22,850 nucleotides of DNA from JBGQBN01 sp041494805. Its GTDB lineage: Bacteria > Acidobacteriota > Terriglobia > Terriglobales > Acidobacteriaceae. Below are positions 15,878 to 22,699 of this stretch, in pieces. The notes beneath the pieces were generated by a model. That model was given only the letters and a program-made list of their open reading frames with translations, was not told where the DNA came from and searched no databases. The DNA lies in contig JBGQBN010000065.1 in NCBI GenBank assembly GCA_041494805.1, forward strand, positions 1 to 22,850, read 5' to 3'. Made by a program: the position numbers and the translations under genes. Numbering within the stretch: the first letter of the stretch is position 1; every line of letters starts with the position of its first letter.

Positions 15878-16176
15878 AGCTTGAGCAGGTTCACCCGATC
15901 CACATTCAGAGTCTCACGTGTGCGGTACACCGCAATGATGATGGCCAATCCCACGGCTGCTTCGGCCGCCGCCACCACCATCACGAAAAAGACAAATACC
16001 TGTCCGCTCAGCGCATGCCAGTGGGCCGCGAACGCCACGAAGGACAGGTTCACCCCGTTGAGCATCAACTCGATCGACATGAAGATGGTGATGATATTGC
16101 GCTTGATCAAGAAGCCAGTCACGCCGCAGGCAAACAGAATGCCGCTCAGCACCAGGTAATACGAAACCGGTACCAT
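15874..16176 (-). CDS. nuoK: NADH-quinone oxidoreductase subunit K
   Basis: A 100-aa, three-helix membrane subunit, the MrpC-like part of the proton path. The ATG at 16176 shares its A with the TGA of nuoJ (TGATG) and has AAGGAGG a few bases upstream, so I prefer it to the TTG one codon earlier. Conserved Glu in FMSIELMLNGVNLSFVAF and in MVVAAAEAAVGLAI are both present, as is the typical end (RTRETLNVDRVNLLKL). Length is exactly as expected. Confidence 0.96.
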
Positions 16177-16712
16177 CAACCCTCCTTCCTGGTCTGCTGC
16201 GAATTGGTCTGCTGTGGCGTTTCGGGATGGCTGGCCAGCACCACCGCTCCCATGATGGCGATCAGCACCAGGATTGACGTGACCTCAAAAGGCAACAGAA
16301 AATCGTGAAACAGCAACCAGCCGATGATCTTCGGAGGTCCCGGAAGCGCCCCCGCCGCCACCTCCCCCGTGCCGGAATGTTCCAGCAGGACCCAAGCCAC
16401 CAGCCCACTACCGATGAGCATGCCGGGAACTCCAAGCAGCAATGCAACCCGGCTTCCCCCAGTCCTCTCCTCTTCGCCAGCATTCAACAGCATGATCACG
16501 AAGACGAACAACACCATGATGGCCCCGGCATAGACGATCACCTGCACCGCCGCCACAAACTCGGCGCCGAGTAGCAGGTATTCCACCGCCAGCGAACCCA
16601 TCACGGCGACCAGCGAAAGTGCGCTGTTGATCGGATGACTCTGCACCAGCAGGTTCACCGCCCCCGCCACACAGATCGCTCCGAAGAACAGAAATAGGAT
16701 CAGATGAAGCAT
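16176..16712 (-). CDS. nuoJ: NADH-quinone oxidoreductase subunit J
   Basis: A 178-aa membrane subunit with five helices. It begins MLHLILFLFFGAICVAGAVN and holds the conserved SHPINSALSLVAVMGSLAVEYLLLGAEFVAAVQVIVYAGAIMVLFVFVIMLL region, where the pi-bulge helix (near VQVIVYAGAIMVLF) couples quinone reduction to pumping. The ATG at 16712 is only 13 bases from the start of a heptamer-rich repeat and has only a weak AGAG for ribosome binding. It shares the A of TGATG with nuoK downstream. nuoI, which usually precedes it, is not there. Confidence 0.95.
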   Translation of the reverse strand: MLHLILFLFFGAICVAGAVNLLVQSHPINSALSLVAVMGSLAVEYLLLGAEFVAAVQVIVYAGAIMVLFVFVIMLLNAGEEERTGGSRVALLLGVPGMLIGSGLVAWVLLEHSGTGEVAAGALPGPPKIIGWLLFHDFLLPFEVTSILVLIAIMGAVVLASHPETPQQTNSQQTRKEG

Positions 16713-16724
16713 GATGACTCTGTA

Positions 16725-16891
16725 AGTGGCCAGTGGTCAGTGACTAGTAGACAGAACTAGGTACTAGCCACTAGCCACTAACCACTAGCCACTAACCACT
16801 AACCACTAGCCACTAACCACTAGCCACTAACCACTAACCACTAGCCACTAACCACTGACCACTAGCCACTAGCCACTGACCACTAGCCACT
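16725..16891. repeat. Heptamer tandem array between nuoH and nuoJ
   Basis: From 16763 to 16888 there are 18 consecutive, perfectly phased 7-base units (ACTAGCC, ACTAACC or ACTGACC), then a partial ACT two bases from the nuoH stop. Units 4-8 and 9-13 show the same G-A-A-G-A order of variants, so a 35-bp block (16784-16818, 16819-16853) was duplicated. On the nuoJ side, 16725-16745 holds three units in the opposite orientation (AGTGGCC AGTGGTC AGTGACT), so the transcript can fold back. TAG/TAA within the unit gives stops in all frames of the mRNA. The array fills almost all of the 181-base gap where nuoI is expected. Confidence 0.95.
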
Positions 16892-16893
16892 TC

Positions 16894-17931
16894 TTACGCC
16901 CTGAGCGCCACCACCAGTGCTGTAATCATCAGATTCGCAATGGCCAGCGGCAGCAAAAACTTCCACCCAAAGGCCATCAGCTGGTCGTAACGAAAACGCG
17001 GCAATGTGCCCCGGACCCAGATATAAACAAAGAGAAAGCCGAAAACTCGTAACCCGAACCAAAACAACGGCAGGATCGCCTGCAGCCATACCGGTCCGAA
17101 AAGCGGCCCGTGCCATCCACCGAGAAAAAGCAGCGATGCCACGCAGGCCACGGTAATCATGTTGGCGTACTCCGCCATGAAAAACATGGCAAACTTCAGG
17201 GCGCTGTATTCGGTGTGATAACCCGCGACCAGTTCGGTTTCCGCTTCCGGCAGATCGAACGGGATGCGGTTGGTTTCCGCGTACGCCGCAGTCAGATAAA
17301 TGAAGAACGCGATGATTTGCCCTTGAAAAATATTCCAGCGAGGAATGAATCCCCAGAACGTGCCGCCCTGGGCGTCTACTATCTCACGCAGACTGAAACT
17401 GCCTGCCAGAATCAGCACCCCAATCAGAGAAAGACCTAGCGAGATTTCGTAACTTACCATTTGCGCGCTGGCCCGCAGCCCACCGAGCAAGGAATATTTG
17501 CTGTTGGAGGACCAGCCCGCCAGGGCAACCCCGTACACGCCAATCGAGGTTACGCCCAGGATGATGAGCAGCCCAATGTTAACGTCCGCGATCTGCAGCG
17601 GCGTGTGCACTCCGCCCACGGTCACCCAGTTGCCGACCGGAATTACGGCGATCGAGGTCAGCGCCAAGGTCACTGCAATCATCGGCGCCGCGATGTAGAG
17701 CGGCTTGTACACGTGCGGTGGCGTCAGGTCTTCCTTGAACAGAAACTTTATTCCGTCCGCCACTGGCTGTAGTAAACCGAACGGACCCACCCTCGTGGGG
17801 CCCCAGCGATTCTGGATGTGGCCCACAACTTTGCGCTCCAACCAAACCGTGTACGCCACCGCTGTCAGCAGGACAATGATCGAAATTACGATCTTGATGA
17901 CAGACGCGATGATGAAAGTTTCAACGTTCAA
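16894..17931 (-). CDS. nuoH: NADH-quinone oxidoreductase subunit H
   Basis: A 345-aa membrane subunit next to the quinone cavity. Visible: VWLERKVVGHIQNRWGPTRVGPFGLLQPVADGIKFLFKED near the N-terminus, and AETNRIPFDLPEAETELVAGYHTEYSALKFA with the conserved acidic loop that faces NuoD/NuoB. It has eight membrane helices. The start is a TTG at 17931 (MNVETFII) with AGGG about five bases upstream; no ATG or GTG gives a better N-terminus. The stop is two bases from the heptamer array. Upstream of the start lie two GC hairpins (17947-17986). Confidence 0.95.
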   Translation of the reverse strand: MNVETFIIASVIKIVISIIVLLTAVAYTVWLERKVVGHIQNRWGPTRVGPFGLLQPVADGIKFLFKEDLTPPHVYKPLYIAAPMIAVTLALTSIAVIPVGNWVTVGGVHTPLQIADVNIGLLIILGVTSIGVYGVALAGWSSNSKYSLLGGLRASAQMVSYEISLGLSLIGVLILAGSFSLREIVDAQGGTFWGFIPRWNIFQGQIIAFFIYLTAAYAETNRIPFDLPEAETELVAGYHTEYSALKFAMFFMAEYANMITVACVASLLFLGGWHGPLFGPVWLQAILPLFWFGLRVFGFLFVYIWVRGTLPRFRYDQLMAFGWKFLLPLAIANLMITALVVALRA

Positions 17932-17946
17932 TATGCCCTACGTAGC

Positions 17947-17986
17947 GCCGGCGTCCCGGCTTGTGGTGGGGGCGTCTCGCCCCCAC
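17947..17986. repeat. Double GC hairpin, REP-like, between nuoG and nuoH
   Basis: Two adjacent stems: GCCGG-CGTC-CCGGC (17947-17960) and a perfect 9-bp stem GTGGGGGCG-TCT-CGCCCCCAC (17966-17986). Neither has a T-run, so this is not a normal terminator. The paired-hairpin layout, 79-bp intergenic position and GC richness resemble REP/BIME-type elements. It may stabilise mRNA ends or tune read-through from nuoG into nuoH. Confidence 0.7.
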
Positions 17987-18010
17987 ACCGCAAGTGAGAA
18001 CCCAGACTTT

Positions 18011-20371
18011 TCAGTCTGCAGCGACTTCTGTTTCCGCAGGTTTCCCGCGGTTTTCAATTACTGAATTCAAAGTCCGGGAATAGCGTCCCAAGGTGCCGGA
18101 GCTGAAAAGATTGTCCTGCGCGGGCATGATCAGGGCGGGATCGTGTACCGCTCCCGGTCCACTCCCGGACAAGCCAGTGTGCTGATCGTTGCCCGCCAGC
18201 AGATTGACCCGCGAAACGCCGTATCCCGGCACTAGGCGCTGAATCTCGTCCAGAATGGCCACGGAATCAAACGGGCTCATCTTGGGTTCGAGACCGTTGG
18301 CCTGCAGCCAAACGCTGTGCCGGTCGGCTTCGCCCGACTGCGCACCGCGCGACTGTCCCATCTCTGCATGCGTGCCACCGCCGAAAGGAACGAGTTTGCG
18401 GATATCGAAGCCCATGGCGTCCGCAATGCGCACGATCATCTCGAAATCAGTCTTGACGCCGCTAACCTCTCCAGCTTTCTTGACCAGTTGCAGATCACCG
18501 CAGGTGTTGGTAAACGTGCCGGACTTCTCGTAAGCGTTAGCTGCGGGCAAAACCACGTCAGCGATAAGTGCTGTTTCCGTCAAGAACATGTCTTGCACCA
18601 CGACAAAACTCCGAGAGAAAGCATAGGGATCGAGGCTTAACCGGCCGATGGGATTCGATCCCACGACATAAAAAGCCTTCAGGTTGCCCACCTTGGCACT
18701 GGCGGCCATCTCGGGGAGAGTCAGGCCAGGCGCATGCGGCATCCCGCCCCATTCCTCGTGGAACGTCCCGGGCTCGGTGACCGGTAGATAGCCCGGCAGC
18801 AGGTCCGGGTAAAGACCCATGTCGGCGGCGCCGCGGGAGTTAGCGTAGTCGCCCAGGCAAATAAACTTCGACCCCGGAATACCGGAACCGAACTTCACCA
18901 GGGAAGAAACATCGCTGCCGCGAAGCTCAGATCCGAAAATGATGACCAGGCTCTGCTCACCGCGAAGCTTGTCTCGCAGGGCCTTCCAGGAATCACGGCT
19001 GGTTCTTTCGTTCACAATACTGTCAACGGCGGAATCGTCACCTGCCAGGAAGGCAGCCAGCTCTCCCTCCGTGCCCGCAGGAATCTGAATGAAGTTGGCC
19101 GCCTGGCGCCGCAGTCTGATAGGCTCCGAATTCATCACGTACAGCCGGGCACGATGCAGGCGAACATTGTTGCGAGTCTGCCATGCCAGCAATGGATGCT
19201 GCTCGGTCGGATCATTGCCGATCAGCAAGATTGCCGGAGCGTTGAATACGTCCCGCATGCTGGCCGTAGACTCAGGTTTTTTCTGGAGAGCGGCTGCCAG
19301 GGCAGGGAAGTCAGCCGTGCGATGGTGATCGACGTTATTGGTTTGCAGCACCAGGCGTGCGAATTTCTGCAGCAGATAGTTTTCTTCGTTGGTGGTGCGA
19401 GTCGAACCGACAACTCCAATCGCCTGTCCGCCATCCCGCTCGCGAACCTCCACGAATCGTCTGCCGATCAGCTCAAATGCCTCCTCCCAGGTCGAGGGGG
19501 TCAGGCGGCCGTTCTGGCGAATCAGCGGCTGCGTCAGACGTTCCTCGTGGTTCGCAAAGTCGAACGCATAGCGGCCCTTGATGCAAAGAAAATCTCCGTT
19601 GATGCCGCTCTTGTCGCGATTGTCGCCGCGCACAATCTCCATGCCGCTATCGGACCGGCGTACGCCCAGGGTGGTCTTGCAGCCGTCGGCGCAGTGCGTG
19701 CAGGTCGTGCCGACGTGATTCATTTCCCAGGGACGTGTCTTGTAGCGATACGCGCCCGAAGTCAGCGCCCCCACCGGGCAAATATCGATGCACATGCCGC
19801 ACTCTTCACAATCCAGGTGGTCCTCTTTGTTAGGTGCGATGATCGAACTCACCCCGCGGTTCTGCACCCCTAGCGCCCACACGTCCATGCCTTCGCCGCA
19901 CACGCGCACACAGCGGTAGCACAGGATGCAGCGCGGCCGGTCAAAGTACACTACCGGTGACCACTGCTGCTCCTCCTTGTGGTTCTTGGGCTCCATGTAC
20001 TTGGACTCGGCAGCGCCGTAGGAGAACGTCATGTCCTGCAGTTCGCATTCCCCGCCCGCATCGCACACCGGACAATCGAGTGGATGATTCCCCAGCAGTA
20101 ACTCCACCATGGACTTGCGCGCCTGATGAATCTCTGGGCTGTCGGTAGTGACGATCATGCCCTCGCCGATCACCGTCGTGCAGGCAGTCTGCAGCTTGGG
20201 CATCTTCTCCACTTTCACCAGGCACATGCGGCACGCGCCCTGCAGAGACAAATTTGGGTAATAGCAGAATGAGGGCACCTCGATGCCCACGCTCTTGCAG
20301 GCCTCGATCAGCAAGGTCCCCGTTGGGGCTGTGACTTTCTTGCCATCAACGGTGATGTTTACTAGAGTCAT
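18011..20371 (-). CDS. nuoG: NADH-quinone oxidoreductase subunit G
   Basis: A 786-aa iron-sulfur subunit of the NADH module. Clusters read from the sequence: [2Fe-2S] N1b at C36, C47, C50, C64; N5 at H96, C100, C103, C109 (HPLDCPVCDAGGEC); a ferredoxin-like pair with CILCYRCVRVC (148-158) and CEECGMCIDICP (188-199); and an N7-type site CTHCADGC (224-231) with C263 (FLCIKGRY), as in the molybdopterin-oxidoreductase fold. The remaining 500 residues are the catalytically inactive formate-dehydrogenase-like domain. The ATG has no ribosome site: the base pairs next to it belong to an inverted repeat that starts inside the start codon. This suggests insertion of the upstream element displaced the original signals. 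Confidence 0.96.
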   Translation of the reverse strand: MTLVNITVDGKKVTAPTGTLLIEACKSVGIEVPSFCYYPNLSLQGACRMCLVKVEKMPKLQTACTTVIGEGMIVTTDSPEIHQARKSMVELLLGNHPLDCPVCDAGGECELQDMTFSYGAAESKYMEPKNHKEEQQWSPVVYFDRPRCILCYRCVRVCGEGMDVWALGVQNRGVSSIIAPNKEDHLDCEECGMCIDICPVGALTSGAYRYKTRPWEMNHVGTTCTHCADGCKTTLGVRRSDSGMEIVRGDNRDKSGINGDFLCIKGRYAFDFANHEERLTQPLIRQNGRLTPSTWEEAFELIGRRFVEVRERDGGQAIGVVGSTRTTNEENYLLQKFARLVLQTNNVDHHRTADFPALAAALQKKPESTASMRDVFNAPAILLIGNDPTEQHPLLAWQTRNNVRLHRARLYVMNSEPIRLRRQAANFIQIPAGTEGELAAFLAGDDSAVDSIVNERTSRDSWKALRDKLRGEQSLVIIFGSELRGSDVSSLVKFGSGIPGSKFICLGDYANSRGAADMGLYPDLLPGYLPVTEPGTFHEEWGGMPHAPGLTLPEMAASAKVGNLKAFYVVGSNPIGRLSLDPYAFSRSFVVVQDMFLTETALIADVVLPAANAYEKSGTFTNTCGDLQLVKKAGEVSGVKTDFEMIVRIADAMGFDIRKLVPFGGGTHAEMGQSRGAQSGEADRHSVWLQANGLEPKMSPFDSVAILDEIQRLVPGYGVSRVNLLAGNDQHTGLSGSGPGAVHDPALIMPAQDNLFSSGTLGRYSRTLNSVIENRGKPAETEVAAD

Positions 20372-20402
20372 TGAGTAATTGAGAAATTTGGTAATTATGT
20401 AA
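20370..20402 (+). repeat. Left inverted end of the inserted unit
   Basis: AT-rich 33-base arm; first twelve bases ATTGAGTAATTG, with AATT and GTAA repeated inside. It includes two bases of the nuoG start codon. It pairs with 20791-20823 with five mismatches. Confidence 0.8.
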
Positions 20403-20417
20403 TTGAAAATCCTCTAC

Positions 20418-20777
20418 TTACGCCACCCTTTTTGCAGTCTGTTGGGAGGCGGTGAAGATCGCCGCCAATTCCCGCGCCTCTGCTAACAACGCTGCAGTCT
20501 TTTCCTGCGAAACAATTCCTGACTCTGTCAACAGTTCCAACCAAAGTACCGCCTCGTCGGCTTCTTCCGCTACTACTCCGATGCGAGCGATGAATTCCGC
20601 TTTAGATCGCGCCCGACAAACTGCACGATAGTTAGCGGCCACCGAGGTTCCACACCGCAAAAGCTGCTTACCCAATACTTGTGTATCAGTCCGGTAAGGA
20701 AAAGAACGATAAAGCCGAATAACGCGTAGCGCAAAAGCCTTCGTATGATCGCGAAGCTCCTCCGGTCGTGTACTCAT
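20418..20777 (-). CDS. Four-helix-bundle protein, 23S rRNA intervening-sequence (S23) family
   Basis: A 119-aa all-helical protein. The stretch LLRCGTSVAANYRAVCRARSK with AEFIARIGVVAEEADEAVLWLELL is the signature of the S23/IVP family (PF05635-like), encoded in intervening sequences of bacterial 23S rRNA genes and as small stray genes in many phyla. Related bundles include the Avd accessory protein of diversity-generating retroelements. The ATG at 20777 is chosen for GAGG six to seven bases upstream; a TTG seven codons earlier lies in the flanking inverted repeat. Molecular function is not known; nucleic-acid binding is suspected from the positively charged bundle of relatives. It sits between nuoF and nuoG, in the same orientation, inside a unit with inverted ends, and plays no known part in complex I. 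Confidence 0.88.
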   Translation of the reverse strand: MSTRPEELRDHTKAFALRVIRLYRSFPYRTDTQVLGKQLLRCGTSVAANYRAVCRARSKAEFIARIGVVAEEADEAVLWLELLTESGIVSQEKTAALLAEARELAAIFTASQQTAKRVA

Positions 20778-20790
20778 ACCGCGCCTCAAA

Positions 20791-20823
20791 TTACTCAATT
20801 ACAAAATTTTCCAATTACTCAAT
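20791..20823 (-). repeat. Right inverted end of the inserted unit
   Basis: Reverse complement starts ATTGAGTAATTG and continues GAAAATTTTGTAATT, matching the left arm at 28 of 33 positions. It lies four bases from the nuoF stop and overlaps the region just before the four-helix gene. Confidence 0.8.
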
Positions 20824-20827
20824 CTCC

Positions 20828-22147
20828 TCAGGCTAGCACCGGTAACTGCTCCACCGCCCCCTGCTTCTCAAACGGACAAGGCCGCCCTTCCAGATGATCT
20901 TCAAACTCTCTGCGAAACTTCTTCACAATCGAAATCGTAGGCATAGCCGCCGCATCGCCTAGAGGGCAGAACGTCCGGCCCAGCATGCTTTCTGAAAGAT
21001 ACTGAATATTGTCGATGTCTTTCTTTACCCCGCCCCCGGCATGGAAACGAGTCAGAGTCTTCTTGAGCCAGTCCGTCCCCTCGCGGCAGGGAATGCACCA
21101 GCCGCAGCTCTCGTGCTGATAAAACTTCATGATCCGCAGCGCAAACTTCACCATGCAGGTCGTGTCATCCAGAACCACCACGCCACCCGAACCCAGCATC
21201 GAACCGGCTTTCGCCACGCTGTCGAAGTCCATTCCTATGTCGATTTCATCAGCCGTCAACACCGGTGTACTCGATCCGCCCGGCACCACCGCCTTCAGCT
21301 TGCGGCCGTTGGGAATCCCGCCACCCACCTCATAAATCATTTTCTTAAGGTTGTATCCCATGGGCAGCTCGTACACACCCGGACGATTCAGGTGACCACT
21401 AAGACAAAAAAGCCGCGTTCCGCCATTCTTCGGAGGGCCTAGATTGGCGTACCACTCCGCGCCACCCAGCATGATGTGAGGCACGCTAGCCAGTGTCTCG
21501 GCATTATTGATGACGGTAGGTCCGCCCCACAGTCCGACCACGGCAGGGAAGGGAGGCCGAATTCGCGGAATACCGCGCTTGCCCTCGAGCGATTCCATGA
21601 GCGCCGACTCCTCGCCCACTTCATACGCTCCGGCGCCGCCGTGCCAGTACACGTCGAAATCGTAACCGCTGCCAAAGATGTTCTTGCCCAGGAATCCTCG
21701 CGCGTAAGCGTCCGCGATCGCCTTCTGCATGATCTCCAACAGGTAGCGATACTCGCCCCGAATGTAGATGTAGCCGGTGTGCGATCCCACCGCGATTCCG
21801 GCGATCACCACCCCTTCGATCACTGCATGGGGGTCGTGTTCGAAGATCAGACGGTCCTTGCAGGTGCCAGGCTCGCTCTCGTCCCCATTACACAGAACGT
21901 ATTTCGGTTTAGCCGCCTGCTTGGGCACGAACGACCACTTCATCCCCGTGCTGAAGCCCGCGCCACCGCGCCCGCGCAGGCCGGAGTTCTTAACCTCATT
22001 GACGATGTCGTCCGGTTTCATACCCAGGGCCTTCTGGACAGCCTTATAGCCGTCCAGCTCCAGATAGCGGTCGAGGTTGGTCGCACCCTTGCCGAAGCGT
22101 TTGGAGACAACCTTCACTTCGTCGGGATGGGAAACGAGATCAGCCAT
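20828..22147 (-). CDS. nuoF: NADH-quinone oxidoreductase subunit F
   Basis: A 439-aa NADH-oxidising subunit holding FMN and cluster N3. Visible: the FMN/NADH-binding glycine loop GLRGRGGAGFSTGMKW (57-71), CNGDESEPGTCKDR, the NADH-site stretch YEVGEESALMESLEGKRGIPRIRPPFPA, and the [4Fe-4S] ligands C348, C351, C354 (SCGWCIPCREG) and C394 (TFCPLGD). It accepts two electrons from NADH and passes them to the iron-sulfur chain in NuoE/NuoG. The ATG at 22147 has no good ribosome site. An inverted repeat occupies the 69 bases between it and nuoE. Length is normal. Confidence 0.97.
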   Translation of the reverse strand: MADLVSHPDEVKVVSKRFGKGATNLDRYLELDGYKAVQKALGMKPDDIVNEVKNSGLRGRGGAGFSTGMKWSFVPKQAAKPKYVLCNGDESEPGTCKDRLIFEHDPHAVIEGVVIAGIAVGSHTGYIYIRGEYRYLLEIMQKAIADAYARGFLGKNIFGSGYDFDVYWHGGAGAYEVGEESALMESLEGKRGIPRIRPPFPAVVGLWGGPTVINNAETLASVPHIMLGGAEWYANLGPPKNGGTRLFCLSGHLNRPGVYELPMGYNLKKMIYEVGGGIPNGRKLKAVVPGGSSTPVLTADEIDIGMDFDSVAKAGSMLGSGGVVVLDDTTCMVKFALRIMKFYQHESCGWCIPCREGTDWLKKTLTRFHAGGGVKKDIDNIQYLSESMLGRTFCPLGDAAAMPTISIVKKFRREFEDHLEGRPCPFEKQGAVEQLPVLA

Positions 22148-22158
22148 GGGTCATTTTC

Positions 22159-22211
22159 GATTGCCGATGTCCAATTGCCGATTTGCTCGTGATCTTCAAT
22201 CGGCAATTGGA
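22159..22211. repeat. Inverted repeat hairpin between nuoE and nuoF
   Basis: CCAATTGCCGATT (22172-22184) and its perfect complement AATCGGCAATTGG (22199-22211) form a 13-bp stem with a 14-base loop. A third partial copy, CGATTGCCGAT, lies at 22159-22169. There is no T-run on the minus strand after the stem. The element fills most of the nuoE-nuoF gap and could act as an RNA processing or stabilising stem. Confidence 0.85.
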
Positions 22212-22216
22212 ACTGC

Positions 22217-22699
22217 TTAGTGCGTTCCTCTCACCCTGTACGCATCCAAAACCTTGTCCAACTTCTCCATCGTCAAGTTCTCATGAAAGTCGTAATTCAC
22301 CTGGACAGCCGGCGCCCAACTGCATCCCCCAATGCACTCCACCTCCTCCAGTGAAAACAGCCCGTCGGCGGTGGTTCCCTTGTGCCTCACACCCAGCTTC
22401 TTTTCGCAGTGTTCTAGCAGTTCTTCGCCGCCACGCAGCATGCAGGCAATGTTGGTGCACACCTGCACGTTGTACTTGCCCCGCGGCTTGGTGGTCAGCA
22501 TCGAGTAGTAGCTGATTACGTTGCGCACTTCGAGGTCAGTCAGATCCAGCCGCTGGGCAACCTCATGGATGGCGTCGTCCGATAGATAGCCCAGTTCATC
22601 CTGCATGTAGAGCAGCGTGGGAACAAGGACAGAGCGCTTCGTCGGATAGTGCGTGATCATCTCCGCGAAGCGCGCTTCGAATTGTTCCGAAAATCTCAC
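22217..22699 (-). CDS. nuoE: NADH-quinone oxidoreductase subunit E
   Basis: A 160-aa thioredoxin-like subunit that binds [2Fe-2S] cluster N1a. Ligands are C81 and C86 (VCTNIAC, C-x4-C) and C122 and C126 (CIGGC, C-x3-C). The N-terminal helical bundle (HYPTKRSVLVPTLLYMQDELGYLS) is standard. The start is GTG at 22699, overlapping the nuoD stop as GTGA, so translation is probably coupled. Length is normal (about 160). Confidence 0.96.
   Translation of the reverse strand: MRFSEQFEARFAEMITHYPTKRSVLVPTLLYMQDELGYLSDDAIHEVAQRLDLTDLEVRNVISYYSMLTTKPRGKYNVQVCTNIACMLRGGEELLEHCEKKLGVRHKGTTADGLFSLEEVECIGGCSWAPAVQVNYDFHENLTMEKLDKVLDAYRVRGTH

Larger units (their letters stand above)
20370..20823. mobile_element. 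Intervening-sequence-like unit with inverted ends inserted between nuoF and nuoG
   Basis: A 454-bp unit bounded by imperfect 33-bp inverted repeats, 20370-20402 and 20791-20823 (28 of 33 positions match; both start ATTGAGTAATTG when read inward). It contains one gene, a four-helix-bundle protein of the 23S rRNA intervening-sequence family. The unit exactly fills the space from four bases after the nuoF stop to the nuoG start codon. No transposase is present and no target-site duplication is obvious. In the mRNA the ends can pair into a long stem with the protein gene in the loop, just as 23S intervening sequences do. Confidence 0.6.

Noticed and set aside
16763..16891. CRISPR array
   Set aside because: The unit is 7 bases with no unique spacers and no cas genes; it is a simple tandem array.
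16713..16893. A frameshifted or degraded nuoI
   Set aside because: The gap is only 181 bases and consists of heptamers; no ferredoxin cysteine motif is readable in any frame.
17947..17986. Intrinsic terminator after nuoG
   Set aside because: Strong stems but no T-run on the minus strand, and nuoH follows directly.
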